Origin: Streptomyces ferrugineus
Lineage (GTDB): Bacteria; Actinomycetota; Actinomycetes; Streptomycetales; Streptomycetaceae
Length of the DNA: 64,000 nt
Assembly: GCF_015160855.1 (NCBI RefSeq)
Contig: NZ_CP063373.1
Span: 7,656,001 to 7,720,000, forward strand
Reading direction: 5' to 3'
In this document: positions 35,735 through 45,133 of the stretch, piece after piece
How positions within the stretch are numbered: the stretch's first letter is position 1
How the letters are laid out: every line of letters starts with the position of its first letter
Program-made: the position numbers and the translations under genes
Notes under the pieces: model-generated
What the model was told of the DNA's origin: nothing
What the model saw: the letters and a program-made list of their open reading frames with translations, nothing else
Databases searched by the model: none

Positions 35735-36453
35735 CGCACGCTCCCCCGCACGTGTCGTCCCCGCGCCCAGAGCACGACGGGTGCCGCGAGGGCGGCCACC
35801 AGCACGGGCACCCCGGCGGGCAGCACGGGCAGCAGCCCGAGTCCCAGCACCACGGCCAGTCCGGCGGCGGCACGCTCGGTGGCGGACTTCACCATCGGCG
35901 CGAGCAGGGCGAGGAACACAGCGGGTCCGGCAGCGTCGAGCCCCCAGGCGTCGGTGTCGCCGATGGCCTCGGCCCCCAGCGCGCCCAGCAGTGTCGTGAG
36001 ATTCCACAGCACATACAGACTCAGGCCGGTCACCGCGAACCCGATCCGGGCACTGCGTCGCGTGGGCTGCGCCAACGCGACGGCAGTCGTCTCATCGATC
36101 ACCCACTGCGCGGCGAACGGCCGCACCGCGCGCGTGAGACGCAGCACCTCCGACAGCCGCAGCCCGTAGAAGGCGTTACGCACTCCGAGGAAGAAGGCCC
36201 CCGCGGCCGCGGTGAACGGACTGCCGCCGGCCGCAAGCGCCCCCACCAGCGCGAACTGCGACGCGCCCGTGAACACCAGCAGGCTGAGCACACAGGTCTG
36301 CACGAGCGTGAGCCCGCTGCCCGCCGACGTCACCCCGAAGGCGAACCCGGACAACCCGACGGCGCCCCCGACCCCCAGGGCGTCCCGCACCACTACGGCA
36401 TCAGGCTTGTCCCCGTCCACATCGGGGTCTGCGAGAGTTCTCTGTTCTGCCAC
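35731..36453 (-). CDS. azlC: AzlC-type branched-chain amino-acid exporter subunit
   Basis: A 240-residue membrane protein with the AzlC motifs GFAFGVTSAGSG, LVFTGASQFALVGALAAGG, FFLGVRNAFYGLRLSE and WVIDETTAVALAQ. GTG 36453 is taken as the start; TTG 36471 would add six residues. It forms a two-gene unit with azlD. An AraC-type regulator gene follows upstream on the same strand, 22 bp away, and probably controls the exporter. Confidence 0.88.
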   Translation of the reverse strand: MAEQRTLADPDVDGDKPDAVVVRDALGVGGAVGLSGFAFGVTSAGSGLTLVQTCVLSLLVFTGASQFALVGALAAGGSPFTAAAGAFFLGVRNAFYGLRLSEVLRLTRAVRPFAAQWVIDETTAVALAQPTRRSARIGFAVTGLSLYVLWNLTTLLGALGAEAIGDTDAWGLDAAGPAVFLALLAPMVKSATERAAAGLAVVLGLGLLPVLPAGVPVLVAALAAPVVLWARGRHVRGSVR

Positions 36454-36475
36454 GCCCGAGACGCTAGGCAACCCA

Positions 36476-37342
36476 CTACCGCGGGTCTTGTACGTTCTTG
36501 CGCTCCCGCTGATAGGCTCCCGGCGGCACGCCCACGATCCGGGTGAAGTGCCGGTTCAGATGCGGCTGATCGGTGAACCCCACGGCCACGGCCGCCTCGG
36601 CCGGCGAGATCCCCGTGTCCAACAACCGCCGAGCCCGCCGTACGCGCGCATCGGTGAGCCAGGCATGCGGCGGCATCCCGTACACATCCCGGAAGGCACG
36701 CAACAGGGCAAACGGACTCGCCCCAAGATCGGCAGCCAGCTTCTCCAGACTCGGCGGCGCGGCCATCCGGCCTTCGAGCACCTCACGCGCGCGTGCCGCC
36801 ACCCGAGCCCCCGCCGTCCGTACCTCCCGCTGCGGCAGCGCACCACCGTTCAACCGCAGCAGCCGCGTCACGGCAACCCGGAGCAGCGTGTCGGCGGCCA
36901 GCGCATTGCCCTCGTCAGCCGCCCGCAGCACCTGATGCACCAGCCCCACCGCGTAGGCATCGTCGAGCACCGGCCGGACAAATCCCGGCGTACCCCGAAG
37001 AGCCGTGGTCTCGGCGGCGATCTCGCCCACCACCTCCGGCGACGGGTAGACGGCCCCGTACCGCCATCCCTCGGGAACGCCCGCCCGCCCCGTGTGCGCC
37101 GTGTCCGGATTGACCAGCGCGAGGGCACCGGCCCCCGCGTACACATCGGTCCCTCGATGCTGAAAGACCTCCGCGCCGTCGGCGATGGCGGCGATCACGA
37201 AGTGCTCGTGGGTGTGCCGCACAAACGTCTTCTGTATGTACCGGGCCCGCAGCAGATCAACCCCGGGCAGGTCGGCATACCGCCAGTGCCGCGCCCGCTC
37301 GCCTGAACCTGCCACGGATCCATTGTCGGCCTGCGCGGGCAT
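36476..37342 (-). CDS. AraC-family transcriptional regulator
   Basis: A 288-residue regulator. The N-terminal cupin-type ligand domain shows FVRHTHEHFVIAAIADGAEV and LALVNPDTAHTGRAG. The C-terminal double HTH shows LEKLAADLGASPFALLRAFR and DTGISPAEAAVAVGFTDQPH, then LNRHFTRIVGVPPGAYQRE. ATG 37342 is taken as the start; GTG 37315 is an alternative. It lies directly upstream of azlCD, so it probably senses an amino acid or toxic analogue and activates the exporter. It diverges from lhr. Confidence 0.9.
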   Translation of the reverse strand: MPAQADNGSVAGSGERARHWRYADLPGVDLLRARYIQKTFVRHTHEHFVIAAIADGAEVFQHRGTDVYAGAGALALVNPDTAHTGRAGVPEGWRYGAVYPSPEVVGEIAAETTALRGTPGFVRPVLDDAYAVGLVHQVLRAADEGNALAADTLLRVAVTRLLRLNGGALPQREVRTAGARVAARAREVLEGRMAAPPSLEKLAADLGASPFALLRAFRDVYGMPPHAWLTDARVRRARRLLDTGISPAEAAVAVGFTDQPHLNRHFTRIVGVPPGAYQRERKNVQDPR

Positions 37343-37456
37343 CCCCCCGCGGACAGGTAGCCGCAGTGCCGGGCCGCCCGCAGGCACCTCGGCCCGACCA
37401 GCAGCCCGTTTCCCCAGCTCAGCCGCATTGTCAGTCCCCGGGTGCAGGATGGACGC

Positions 37457-40400
37457 ATGGTCAGCAATCCGCACCGAGCCCTCGCCGGCTTCTCCCCCGC
37501 GACCCGAGGCTGGTTCACGGGCGCCTTCTCCGCGCCCACCGCAGCCCAGGCCGGCGCGTGGCAAGCCATCCAAGAGGGCTCGGACGTGCTGGTCGTAGCC
37601 CCCACCGGCTCCGGCAAGACGCTCGCCGCGTTCCTCGCGGCCCTGGACCAGCTGGCCTCCACACCCCCGCCGGCCGACCCCAAGAAGCGCTGCCGTGTCC
37701 TTTACGTCTCTCCGCTCAAGGCCCTCGCCGTGGACGTGGAGCGCAACCTCCGCAGCCCGCTGACCGGCATCCGCCAGGAGTCGGTTCGCATGGGCCTCCC
37801 CGAGCCCGAGGTGAAGGTCGGCATCCGCTCGGGCGACACCCCCGCCGCAGAGCGCCGAGCACTGTCCACGCGCCCCCCGGACATCCTCATCACCACCCCC
37901 GAGTCCCTCTTCCTGATGCTGACGTCGGCCACCCGCGAGGCTCTGACCGGCATCGAGACGGTGATCCTGGACGAGGTCCACGCGGTCGCGGGCACCAAGC
38001 GCGGAGCCCATCTCGCGCTCACCCTGGAGCGCCTGGACGAGCTCCTGCCGAAGCCGGCCCGCCGCATCGGCCTCTCCGCGACCGTCCGCCCGGTCGACGA
38101 GATCGCCCGCTACCTCTCTCCCCGCCGCAAGGTGGAGATCGTCCAGCCGAAGTCGGGCAAGGAGTTCGACCTCTCGGTCGTGGTCCCCGTGGAGGACCTC
38201 GCCGAACTCGGTGGCTCCCCGGTGGCCGACGGCTCCGAAGGCGCGGAGCGCCCCTCGATCTGGCCGCACGTCGAGGAGCGGATCACCGACCTCGTCCAGT
38301 CCCACCGCTCCACCATCGTCTTCGCCAACTCCCGCCGCCTCGCGGAGCGTCTCTGCAACCGCCTCAACGAGATCGCCTACGAGCGCGCCACCGGCGAACC
38401 CCTCGACGAACACCACGCCCCGGCCGAACTCATGGGCGGCTCCGGCGCGGCCCAGGGCGCACCCCCGGTCATCGCCCGCGCCCACCACGGCTCGGTGTCC
38501 AAGGAACAGCGCGCCCTGGTCGAGGAGGACCTCAAGGCCGGCCGCCTCCCCGCGGTCGTGGCCACCTCCAGCCTCGAGCTGGGCATCGACATGGGCGCGG
38601 TGGACCTGGTGGTCCAGGTCGAGTCACCCCCCTCCGTGGCCTCCGGCCTCCAGCGCGTGGGCCGTGCCGGCCACCAGGTCGGTGCCGTCTCCACCGGCGT
38701 GGTCTTCCCGAAGTACCGCGGCGACCTGGTGCAGGCGGCGGTGGTCACCGAGCGCATGCGCACCGGCGCCATCGAGTCCCTCAGGGTCCCCGCCAACCCC
38801 CTGGACGTCCTGGCCCAGCAGCTCGTCGCGATGACGGCGATGGACACCTGGCAGTTCGACGACCTCCTCACCACCGTCCGCCGAGCCGCGCCCTTCGCCT
38901 CCCTCCCCGAATCCGCCTTCACCGCGGTCCTCGACATGCTCGCCGGCCGCTATCCGTCCGACGCCTTCGCTGAGCTGCGCCCGCGCGTCGTCTGGGACCG
39001 AGTCGCCGGCACGATCACCGGCCGCCCCGGCGCACAGCGCCTCGCCGTCACCTCCGGCGGCACCATCCCCGACCGGGGCCTCTTCGGGGTCTTCCTCGCC
39101 GGATCCGATCCCAAGAAGGGCGGCGGCAGGGTCGGCGAACTCGACGAGGAGATGGTCTACGAGTCCCGCGTCGGCGACGTCTTCACGCTCGGCACCAGTT
39201 CCTGGCGCATCGAGGACATCACGCGCGACCGGGTCCTGGTCTCCCCGGCTCCGGGTGTACCGGGCCGCCTCCCCTTCTGGAAGGGCGACCAGCTGGGCCG
39301 GCCGCTCGAACTGGGCCGCGCGGTGGGCGCGTTCCTGCGCGAGGTCGGCTCGCTGCCCAAGGACGACGCCCGCCTGCGCCTGGTCACCGCCGGCCTGGAC
39401 GCCTGGGCGGCCGACAACGTCCTGTCGTACCTGGACGAGCAGCGCGAGGCCTGCGGCCATGTCCCGGACGACCGCACGATCGTCGTGGAACGCTTCCGCG
39501 ACGAGCTCGGCGACTGGCGCGTCGTCGTGCACTCCCCCTTCGGCGCCCAGGTACACGCCCCCTGGGCCCTCGCCCTCGGCGCGAAGCTCTCCGAACGGTA
39601 CGGCATGGACGCGCAGGTCATGCACGCCGACGACGGCATCGTGCTGCGCCTGCCGGACGCCGACCTCATGGGCCTGGACCTGCTGGACCAGGAGCCGCGG
39701 AAGGCGGGCACGGAGTACGACGCCGACCAGGCGCCCGTCGGCGCGGCGGACGTCGTCTTCGACAAGGGCGACGTCGATCAGCTCGTCACCGACCAGGTCG
39801 GCAGCTCGGCCCTCTTCGCCTCCCGCTTCCGCGAGTGCGCCGCCCGCGCGCTGCTGCTGCCGCGCCGCAACCCCGGCAAGCGCACCCCGCTGTGGCAACA
39901 GCGCCAGCGCGCCGCCCAACTGCTGGAGGTGGCGAGCGAGTTCGGCTCGTTCCCGATCGTGCTGGAGGCGGTCCGCGAGTGCCTCCAGGACGTCTTCGAC
40001 GTCCCGGGGCTGACCGAGCTCATGGGGGACCTGGAGGCGCGCAAGGTGCGCCTCGTCGAGGTCACCACCCCCGAGCCGTCCCCCTTCGCGCGTTCCCTCC
40101 TCTTCGGCTACGTCGCCCAGTTCCTGTACGAGGGAGACTCGCCGCTCGCCGAGCGCCGCGCCGCCGCCCTGTCGCTGGACTCCCGGCTGCTGGCCGAGCT
40201 GCTCGGCCAGGCGGAGCTGCGCGAGCTCCTCGACGCGGAGGTACTGACCGAGCTCGAGCGAGAGCTCCAGTGGCTCACCGAGGACCGCCGGGTCAAGGAC
40301 GTCGAGGGCGTCGCGGACGTCCTGCGCCTCCTCGGCCCGCTCACGGACGCCGAACTGGCCGAGCGGGGCGCCGAAGCGCACTGGGCCCGGGAGCTGGCCG

Positions 40401-42391
40401 CCGCCCGCCGCGCCATCAAGGTCCGTATCGCCGGCACCGACCACTGGGCGGCGATCGAGGACGCGGGCCGCCTGCGCGACGCGCTCGGCACGGCCCTGCC
40501 GGTCGGCGTGCCCGAAGCCTTCACCGAGCCGGTCAAGGACCCGCTCGGCGACCTCCTCGCCCGCTACGCCCGCACCCACGGCCCGTTCACATCGGCCACG
40601 GCTGCGGCCCGCTTCGGCCTGGGTGTGGCGATCACGGACGGCGCCCTCCAGAGGCTGGCGGCGAGCGGGCGGGTCGTACAGGGCGAGTTCCACCCGGCGG
40701 GCATCGGCCAGGAGTGGTGCGACGCGGCGGTCCTGCGCCGTCTGCGCCGCCGCTCTCTCGCCGCGCTGCGGCACGAACTGGAGCCGGTGTCACCGGCCGC
40801 GCTCGCCCAGTTCCTGCCGCAGTGGCAGCACATCGGCAAGGGCCATGGGCTGCGCGGCATCGACGGGCTGGTGCGCGCCATCGAGCAGTTGCAGGGCGCG
40901 TCCGTGCCCGCGTCCGCGCTGGAGAAGCTGGTCCTGCCCTCCCGGGTCGCCAACTACACGCCCGCGATGCTCGACGAACTCACCTCGGCCGGAGAGGTCG
41001 TCTGGGCCGGCGCGGGCTCACTCCCCGGCAAGGACGGCTGGGTGTCCCTCTACATGGCGGACGCGGCCCCTCTGCTCCTGCCGCAGCCCCACCCGCTGGA
41101 GCCGACGGCGCTGCACCAGTCCGTCCTGGACGCCCTGTCCGGCGGCTACGGCCTGTTCTTCCGCCAGATCGCCGACCAGGTCCGTGCCACCACCCACCCC
41201 GACGCCACCGACCCGCAACTCGCCGACGCCCTCTGGGAACTGGCCTGGTCGGGCCGCCTCACGAACGACACGCTGGCCCCCATGCGCTCCCTGCTCGGCT
41301 CGGGCCGCACCGCCGGCTCCACGGCCCACCGCGCCAAGCGCACCATCCCCCGAGGACGCTACGGCTCCCTCACGGCCGCCGCCCGCCCCGCCTCCCGTAC
41401 CGGCCCACCGACCGTCGCCGGCCGCTGGTCGCTGCTCCCGGCCCACGAACCCGACCTCACCGTCCGCGCCCACGCCCTCGCCCGCACGCTCCTCGACCGC
41501 CACGGCGTGGTGACCCGGGGAGCGGTCGCCGCGGAGGGCGTCGAGGGCGGCTTCTCGGCGACGTACCGCATCCTGTCCGCCTTCGAGGACAGCGGCCAGG
41601 CGCGGCGCGGCTACGTGGTCGAGGGCCTCGGCGCCGCCCAGTTCGCGATGGACGGCGCGGTGGACCGCCTCCGCGCGGTGTCCAACGCCCGCGACCGGGG
41701 CGACGGCCTGCCCGGCCCGGGCACCCACGGCACCCCCGAAGACTTCGGCACACCCGACCCCTACGACACCCCCACCACTCACGACTACCCGAACACCGCC
41801 CCCGCCTACGACATCCCCGCCCTCGACCACGACTTCCTGGACGCCCACCTCGGCCCGAGCGAATGGGTCTCCCCCCGGGACCTCGCCCCCCAGGACGACC
41901 ACCGCACCCCACCGGGCAGCCGCCGGTCCGACGGCGGCGCACCCTACGGCACAGGCCCCGGCTCGGGCCCCGCCGCCCACCGCACCCGCCCCACACCGGA
42001 CACCCGAGCCGTCGTCCTCGCCGCCGCCGACCCGGCGAACGCATACGGCGCCGCCCTGGCCTGGCCCGAGCCCCCCACCGGCGCCGGCCACAAGCCCGGC
42101 CGCAAGGCAGGCTCCCTCGTGGTCCTCGTCGACGGCGAGCTGACCCTCTACATGGAGCGCGGCGGCAAGACCCTGCTGGCCTGGCCCTCGGCCCCGGACA
42201 CGGAGCCCGCCGACGACCCCCGCCTGCACACGGCAGCGGAAGCCCTCGCCGCGGCCGCCCGCGCAGGCTCCCTCGGCACGGTCACGGTGGAGCGCGTGAA
42301 CGGCGCCCAGGCACTCACGTCCCCCATGGGCACCCTCCTGGAAGGAGCGGGCTTCATCGCGACGCCCAGAGGCCTACGCCTACGCGCCTGA
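37457..42391 (+). CDS. lhr: Large ATP-dependent helicase Lhr
   Basis: A 1,644-residue superfamily-2 helicase. Walker A is APTGSGKT (about 46-53), motif II is DEVH (about 171), SAT is in GLSATVRP, and motif VI is QRVGRAGH. The Lhr-specific central and C-terminal domains follow, including the winged-helix and DUF4011-like WD parts found in Mycobacterium Lhr, a DNA-repair helicase that moves 3'-5' on single strands. Residues ~1425-1530 form a Pro/Asp/Thr-rich low-complexity insert before the last domain. The start is ATG 37457; CAGGAT 6 nt before it fits a leaderless start. The neighbouring DNA glycosylase gene supports a repair role. Confidence 0.93.
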   Translation: MVSNPHRALAGFSPATRGWFTGAFSAPTAAQAGAWQAIQEGSDVLVVAPTGSGKTLAAFLAALDQLASTPPPADPKKRCRVLYVSPLKALAVDVERNLRSPLTGIRQESVRMGLPEPEVKVGIRSGDTPAAERRALSTRPPDILITTPESLFLMLTSATREALTGIETVILDEVHAVAGTKRGAHLALTLERLDELLPKPARRIGLSATVRPVDEIARYLSPRRKVEIVQPKSGKEFDLSVVVPVEDLAELGGSPVADGSEGAERPSIWPHVEERITDLVQSHRSTIVFANSRRLAERLCNRLNEIAYERATGEPLDEHHAPAELMGGSGAAQGAPPVIARAHHGSVSKEQRALVEEDLKAGRLPAVVATSSLELGIDMGAVDLVVQVESPPSVASGLQRVGRAGHQVGAVSTGVVFPKYRGDLVQAAVVTERMRTGAIESLRVPANPLDVLAQQLVAMTAMDTWQFDDLLTTVRRAAPFASLPESAFTAVLDMLAGRYPSDAFAELRPRVVWDRVAGTITGRPGAQRLAVTSGGTIPDRGLFGVFLAGSDPKKGGGRVGELDEEMVYESRVGDVFTLGTSSWRIEDITRDRVLVSPAPGVPGRLPFWKGDQLGRPLELGRAVGAFLREVGSLPKDDARLRLVTAGLDAWAADNVLSYLDEQREACGHVPDDRTIVVERFRDELGDWRVVVHSPFGAQVHAPWALALGAKLSERYGMDAQVMHADDGIVLRLPDADLMGLDLLDQEPRKAGTEYDADQAPVGAADVVFDKGDVDQLVTDQVGSSALFASRFRECAARALLLPRRNPGKRTPLWQQRQRAAQLLEVASEFGSFPIVLEAVRECLQDVFDVPGLTELMGDLEARKVRLVEVTTPEPSPFARSLLFGYVAQFLYEGDSPLAERRAAALSLDSRLLAELLGQAELRELLDAEVLTELERELQWLTEDRRVKDVEGVADVLRLLGPLTDAELAERGAEAHWARELAAARRAIKVRIAGTDHWAAIEDAGRLRDALGTALPVGVPEAFTEPVKDPLGDLLARYARTHGPFTSATAAARFGLGVAITDGALQRLAASGRVVQGEFHPAGIGQEWCDAAVLRRLRRRSLAALRHELEPVSPAALAQFLPQWQHIGKGHGLRGIDGLVRAIEQLQGASVPASALEKLVLPSRVANYTPAMLDELTSAGEVVWAGAGSLPGKDGWVSLYMADAAPLLLPQPHPLEPTALHQSVLDALSGGYGLFFRQIADQVRATTHPDATDPQLADALWELAWSGRLTNDTLAPMRSLLGSGRTAGSTAHRAKRTIPRGRYGSLTAAARPASRTGPPTVAGRWSLLPAHEPDLTVRAHALARTLLDRHGVVTRGAVAAEGVEGGFSATYRILSAFEDSGQARRGYVVEGLGAAQFAMDGAVDRLRAVSNARDRGDGLPGPGTHGTPEDFGTPDPYDTPTTHDYPNTAPAYDIPALDHDFLDAHLGPSEWVSPRDLAPQDDHRTPPGSRRSDGGAPYGTGPGSGPAAHRTRPTPDTRAVVLAAADPANAYGAALAWPEPPTGAGHKPGRKAGSLVVLVDGELTLYMERGGKTLLAWPSAPDTEPADDPRLHTAAEALAAAARAGSLGTVTVERVNGAQALTSPMGTLLEGAGFIATPRGLRLRA

Positions 42392-42448
42392 CCCCACCCC
42401 ACACCCCGCCGCCCCTCACACATCTCCGCCCCATGCCACCCTTGACCC

Positions 42449-43327
42449 ATGCCCGAAGGAGACACGGTCTGGCAGACTGCGAAGCGGCTCCACACCGCCC
42501 TCGCGGGAAACACCCTGACCCGCACCGACTTCCGGGTCCCCAAGTACGCCACGGTCGACCTCACGGGCCGCACCGTCCTGGACGTCACCCCGCGCGGCAA
42601 ACACCTCCTCACCCGCATCGAAGGCGGCCTGACCCTCCACTCGCACCTCGGTATGGAGGGCTCCTGGAAGGTGTACGCCGACCAGCAGCGCTGGACAGGC
42701 GGTCCCGCGCACCAGATCCGTGTGATCCTCACAACCGCCCCCGGCGCACAGGCCCCCGACGCCCCTCCCGCCCGCACAGCCGTCGGCTATCGCCTCCCCG
42801 TCCTCGACCTGCTGCGCACCAGTGAGGAACACAACGCGGTCGGCCACCTCGGCCCCGACCTGCTGGGCCCCGACTGGGACCCCGACCGCGCCCTCGCCAA
42901 CCTCCTCACGGACCCGGCCCGCCCCATCGGCGAGGCCCTGCTGGACCAGCGCCACCTCGCCGGCATCGGCAATGTCTACAAGAGCGAGCTCTGCTTCCTG
43001 CTCCGCGTCACCCCCTGGCTCCCCATCGGGGCCCTCCCCGCCGAGCACACCGCGCAACTGCCCGTCCTGGCCAAGAAGCTCCTGGAAGCCAACCGCGACC
43101 GCCCGGTCCGCAGCACGACGGGCCGCCGCGGCCAGGACCTCTTCGTGTACGGCCGCGCCCGCCGCCCCTGCCTGCGCTGCACCACCCCGATCCGCGCGGC
43201 CGACCAGGGCGACGGCTCCCGCGAGCGGCCCACCTACTGGTGCCCGGCCTGCCAGGCGGGCCCGGCCCCGAGCCCCGCGCCCGGCACCGCCTCACACCGC
43301 AGAACCCAGCACCGTACGACCAATTGA
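42449..43327 (+). CDS. Endonuclease VIII-like DNA glycosylase (Fpg/Nei family, Nei2 type)
   Basis: A 292-residue base-excision repair enzyme. The mature N-terminus PEGDTVW supplies the catalytic Pro and Glu of the Nei/Nei2 branch. The H2TH region contains LLDQRHLAGIGNVYKSE. A C-terminal zinc finger, CLRCTTPIRAAD and YWCPAC, is present, with a disordered tail after it. It removes oxidised pyrimidines and nicks the strand. It lies 57 bp after lhr on the same strand and may be cotranscribed, as in other actinobacteria that pair these repair genes. Confidence 0.93.
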   Translation: MPEGDTVWQTAKRLHTALAGNTLTRTDFRVPKYATVDLTGRTVLDVTPRGKHLLTRIEGGLTLHSHLGMEGSWKVYADQQRWTGGPAHQIRVILTTAPGAQAPDAPPARTAVGYRLPVLDLLRTSEEHNAVGHLGPDLLGPDWDPDRALANLLTDPARPIGEALLDQRHLAGIGNVYKSELCFLLRVTPWLPIGALPAEHTAQLPVLAKKLLEANRDRPVRSTTGRRGQDLFVYGRARRPCLRCTTPIRAADQGDGSRERPTYWCPACQAGPAPSPAPGTASHRRTQHRTTN

Positions 43328-43359
43328 CGACCCATCAGAAACCCTCGTACCGTCCCTTC

Positions 43360-44124
43360 ATGGCCGTCAAGGCGTACGACCTCACCGGACGCACCGCATT
43401 CGTCACCGGCGCCGCCAGCGGTATCGGCCGCGCCTCGGCCGTCCTCCTCGCCGAGGCCGGCGCCACCGTGCACTGCGCCGACCGTGACGCACAGGGCCTG
43501 CACGACACGGCGACCGCCATCAAGGCGAGCGGCGGCACCGCCCGCACCCACCACCTCGACGTCACCGACCGCGAGCAGCTCCGCCAGGCCGTCGCCTCCT
43601 GCGAGTGTCTGGACGTACTGGCAGCGGTCGCCGGGATCATGCACAGCAGCCCGGTGCTGGAGACGAGGGACGAGGACCTGGACCGAGTCCTGAACGTCAA
43701 TTTCAAGGGCGTGCTGTACGCCTGCCAGGAGGCGGCCCGCGCGATGCTCGCGCAGCGCATCCGGGGCAGCATCGTCACCATGGCCTCCGGCGCCGTGGAC
43801 ACCGGAGGCCCCGGCCTGCTCTGCTACGGCGCGGCCAAGGCGGCCGTCGTGCAGTTGACGAAGACGCTGGCGACGGAGATGGGCCCGCACGGCATCCGCG
43901 TCAACGCGGTCGCCCCGGGCTGGATCCGCACCCCCATGACCGACCGCCACGAGACCGCTGAGCAGACCCGTACCGAGGCCCTGATGGCCCGGATGTCACC
44001 GCTGGGCCGGGTCGGCGAGCCTGCGGACATCGCACACGCGGTGCTTCACCTGGCGTCCGACGCGTCGTCCTTCACCACGGGGCAGATCCTGCGTCCGAAC
44101 GGCGGTGTGGCGATGCCTTGGTAG
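43360..44124 (+). CDS. Short-chain dehydrogenase/reductase (SDR)
   Basis: A 254-residue classical SDR with cofactor motif TGAASGIGRAS, the conserved LAAVAGI in place of NNAG, Ser in VTMASGAV and the catalytic YGAAK. The C-terminal motif APGWIRTPM is typical. The start is ATG 43360. Asp in HCADRD after beta-2 suggests NAD(H) use. Substrate unknown. Its last 53 bp overlap the end of the convergent small membrane-protein gene. Confidence 0.9.
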   Translation: MAVKAYDLTGRTAFVTGAASGIGRASAVLLAEAGATVHCADRDAQGLHDTATAIKASGGTARTHHLDVTDREQLRQAVASCECLDVLAAVAGIMHSSPVLETRDEDLDRVLNVNFKGVLYACQEAARAMLAQRIRGSIVTMASGAVDTGGPGLLCYGAAKAAVVQLTKTLATEMGPHGIRVNAVAPGWIRTPMTDRHETAEQTRTEALMARMSPLGRVGEPADIAHAVLHLASDASSFTTGQILRPNGGVAMPW

Positions 44125-44368
44125 CCGGCACCAGCCGTCCGCCCCGCCCCGCCCGCCAGGCCTCCGCCCACCGCCGTGGATCGACGGCTCCCTCGGCGCG
44201 CGCCTTCGGCACACAGTGCACCGGCAACAGGCTCAGCCCCCACCCTCCGGCGGCGACGGCCGCCTCCAGCGCCCCCGCGTCCGGCACCAGCGCGAGCCGC
44301 AGCACGGCCCACCACCACAGCGCCCCGAGCCCGAGAGCCACCCCCCAGCGCGCTATCGGCCGTGCCAT
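44072..44368 (-). CDS. Small membrane protein of unknown function
   Basis: A 98-residue protein with a strong ribosome site (GGAGGTG, 6 nt before ATG 44368). MARPIARWGVALGLGALWWW begins a hydrophobic segment, and a second weaker one is GWGLSLLPVHCVP. The C-terminal half is polar and basic. I recall similar short proteins in Streptomyces but no assigned function. It overlaps the 3' end of the SDR gene on the opposite strand by 53 bp. Confidence 0.65.
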   Translation of the reverse strand: MARPIARWGVALGLGALWWWAVLRLALVPDAGALEAAVAAGGWGLSLLPVHCVPKARAEGAVDPRRWAEAWRAGRGGRLVPATKASPHRRSDAGSAPW

Positions 44369-44643
44369 CCGCTCACCTCCAGCCCGAGGCTAGGCCGCCC
44401 GTTCACCGGCCGGGAGGGCGCACCGACGACACACGGAGCGCGAACGGACGCTTTCACCGCGTGTCAGGCACCGTCACACCCTCCACGATGACCGCCGGGC
44501 CATCCACCGGCAAACGGACACCGCGCGGCCCCACACAGCACGAAACCCCGACCGCACTCCCCCAGATCTCCCTGGAGAAGCCCTGGCCGGGGCCTCACAC
44601 AACTCCTCAGCGCACGGTCACTCCACGCGCAGCGGCGGCACCG

Positions 44644-45024
44644 TCACGCGGCGACCACGTCCACCGCCTCGGAAGGCGCCTTGATGGTCACCCGTTCCGG
44701 TGGCACACCGGTCACCGACACGGAACCCAGCATCGGACGGACCGACGTGGGTACAGGCTCGCTGGGTGTGGCCGCAGCAGACTGGGCCAGCTCGGCGAGG
44801 GCGAGCTCGTCGCTCACTTCCCGCATGAGCTCGGACATCCGTACGTCCAACGCGTCGCAGATCGCGGCGAGCAGCTCGGAGGAAGCCTCCTTCTGCCCCC
44901 GCTCCACCTCGGAGAGATAGCCGAGTGAGACTCGGGCGGACGAGGAGACTTCGCGCAGAGTACGGCCCTGGCGCTGGCGCTGCCGACGCAGCACGTCACC
45001 CAGCAGGCGACGGAGCAGAATCAT
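44644..45024 (-). CDS. clgR: XRE-family regulator ClgR (Clp/Lon gene activator)
   Basis: A 126-residue regulator with AGGAGGGAG before ATG 45024. The HTH is [22 protein letters not shown]. The strong similarity of [20 protein letters not shown] and [16 protein letters not shown] to ClgR, and its place after cinA, identify it. ClgR activates clp and lon protease genes and is itself a Clp substrate. The C-terminus ends in Val-Val-Ala-Ala, and terminal alanines are known to mark Streptomyces ClgR for degradation. It is the last gene of the rimO-pgsA-cinA-clgR set. Confidence 0.9.
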   Translation of the reverse strand: MILLRRLLGDVLRRQRQRQGRTLREVSSSARVSLGYLSEVERGQKEASSELLAAICDALDVRMSELMREVSDELALAELAQSAAATPSEPVPTSVRPMLGSVSVTGVPPERVTIKAPSEAVDVVAA

Positions 45025-45133
45025 CGGTGGCTCCCTCCTCGGACCGCGTAGCCGCATCCTTCACGCCCCACCGTACCGCCTTGCGCCGCGGCCGTGCGGG
45101 GAGCGATGTCGTGTTCACTCAGGGCTGCAAACA

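Noticed and set aside
36476..38488. A 670-residue minus-strand frame ending in the AraC regulator
   Set aside because: Only the last ~288 residues resemble AraC proteins. The rest is antisense to lhr.
39835..42825. A ~996-residue plus-strand frame overlapping lhr and the glycosylase gene
   Set aside because: Pro/Arg-rich shadow frame of lhr. The lhr frame has clear helicase motifs and the right codon bias.
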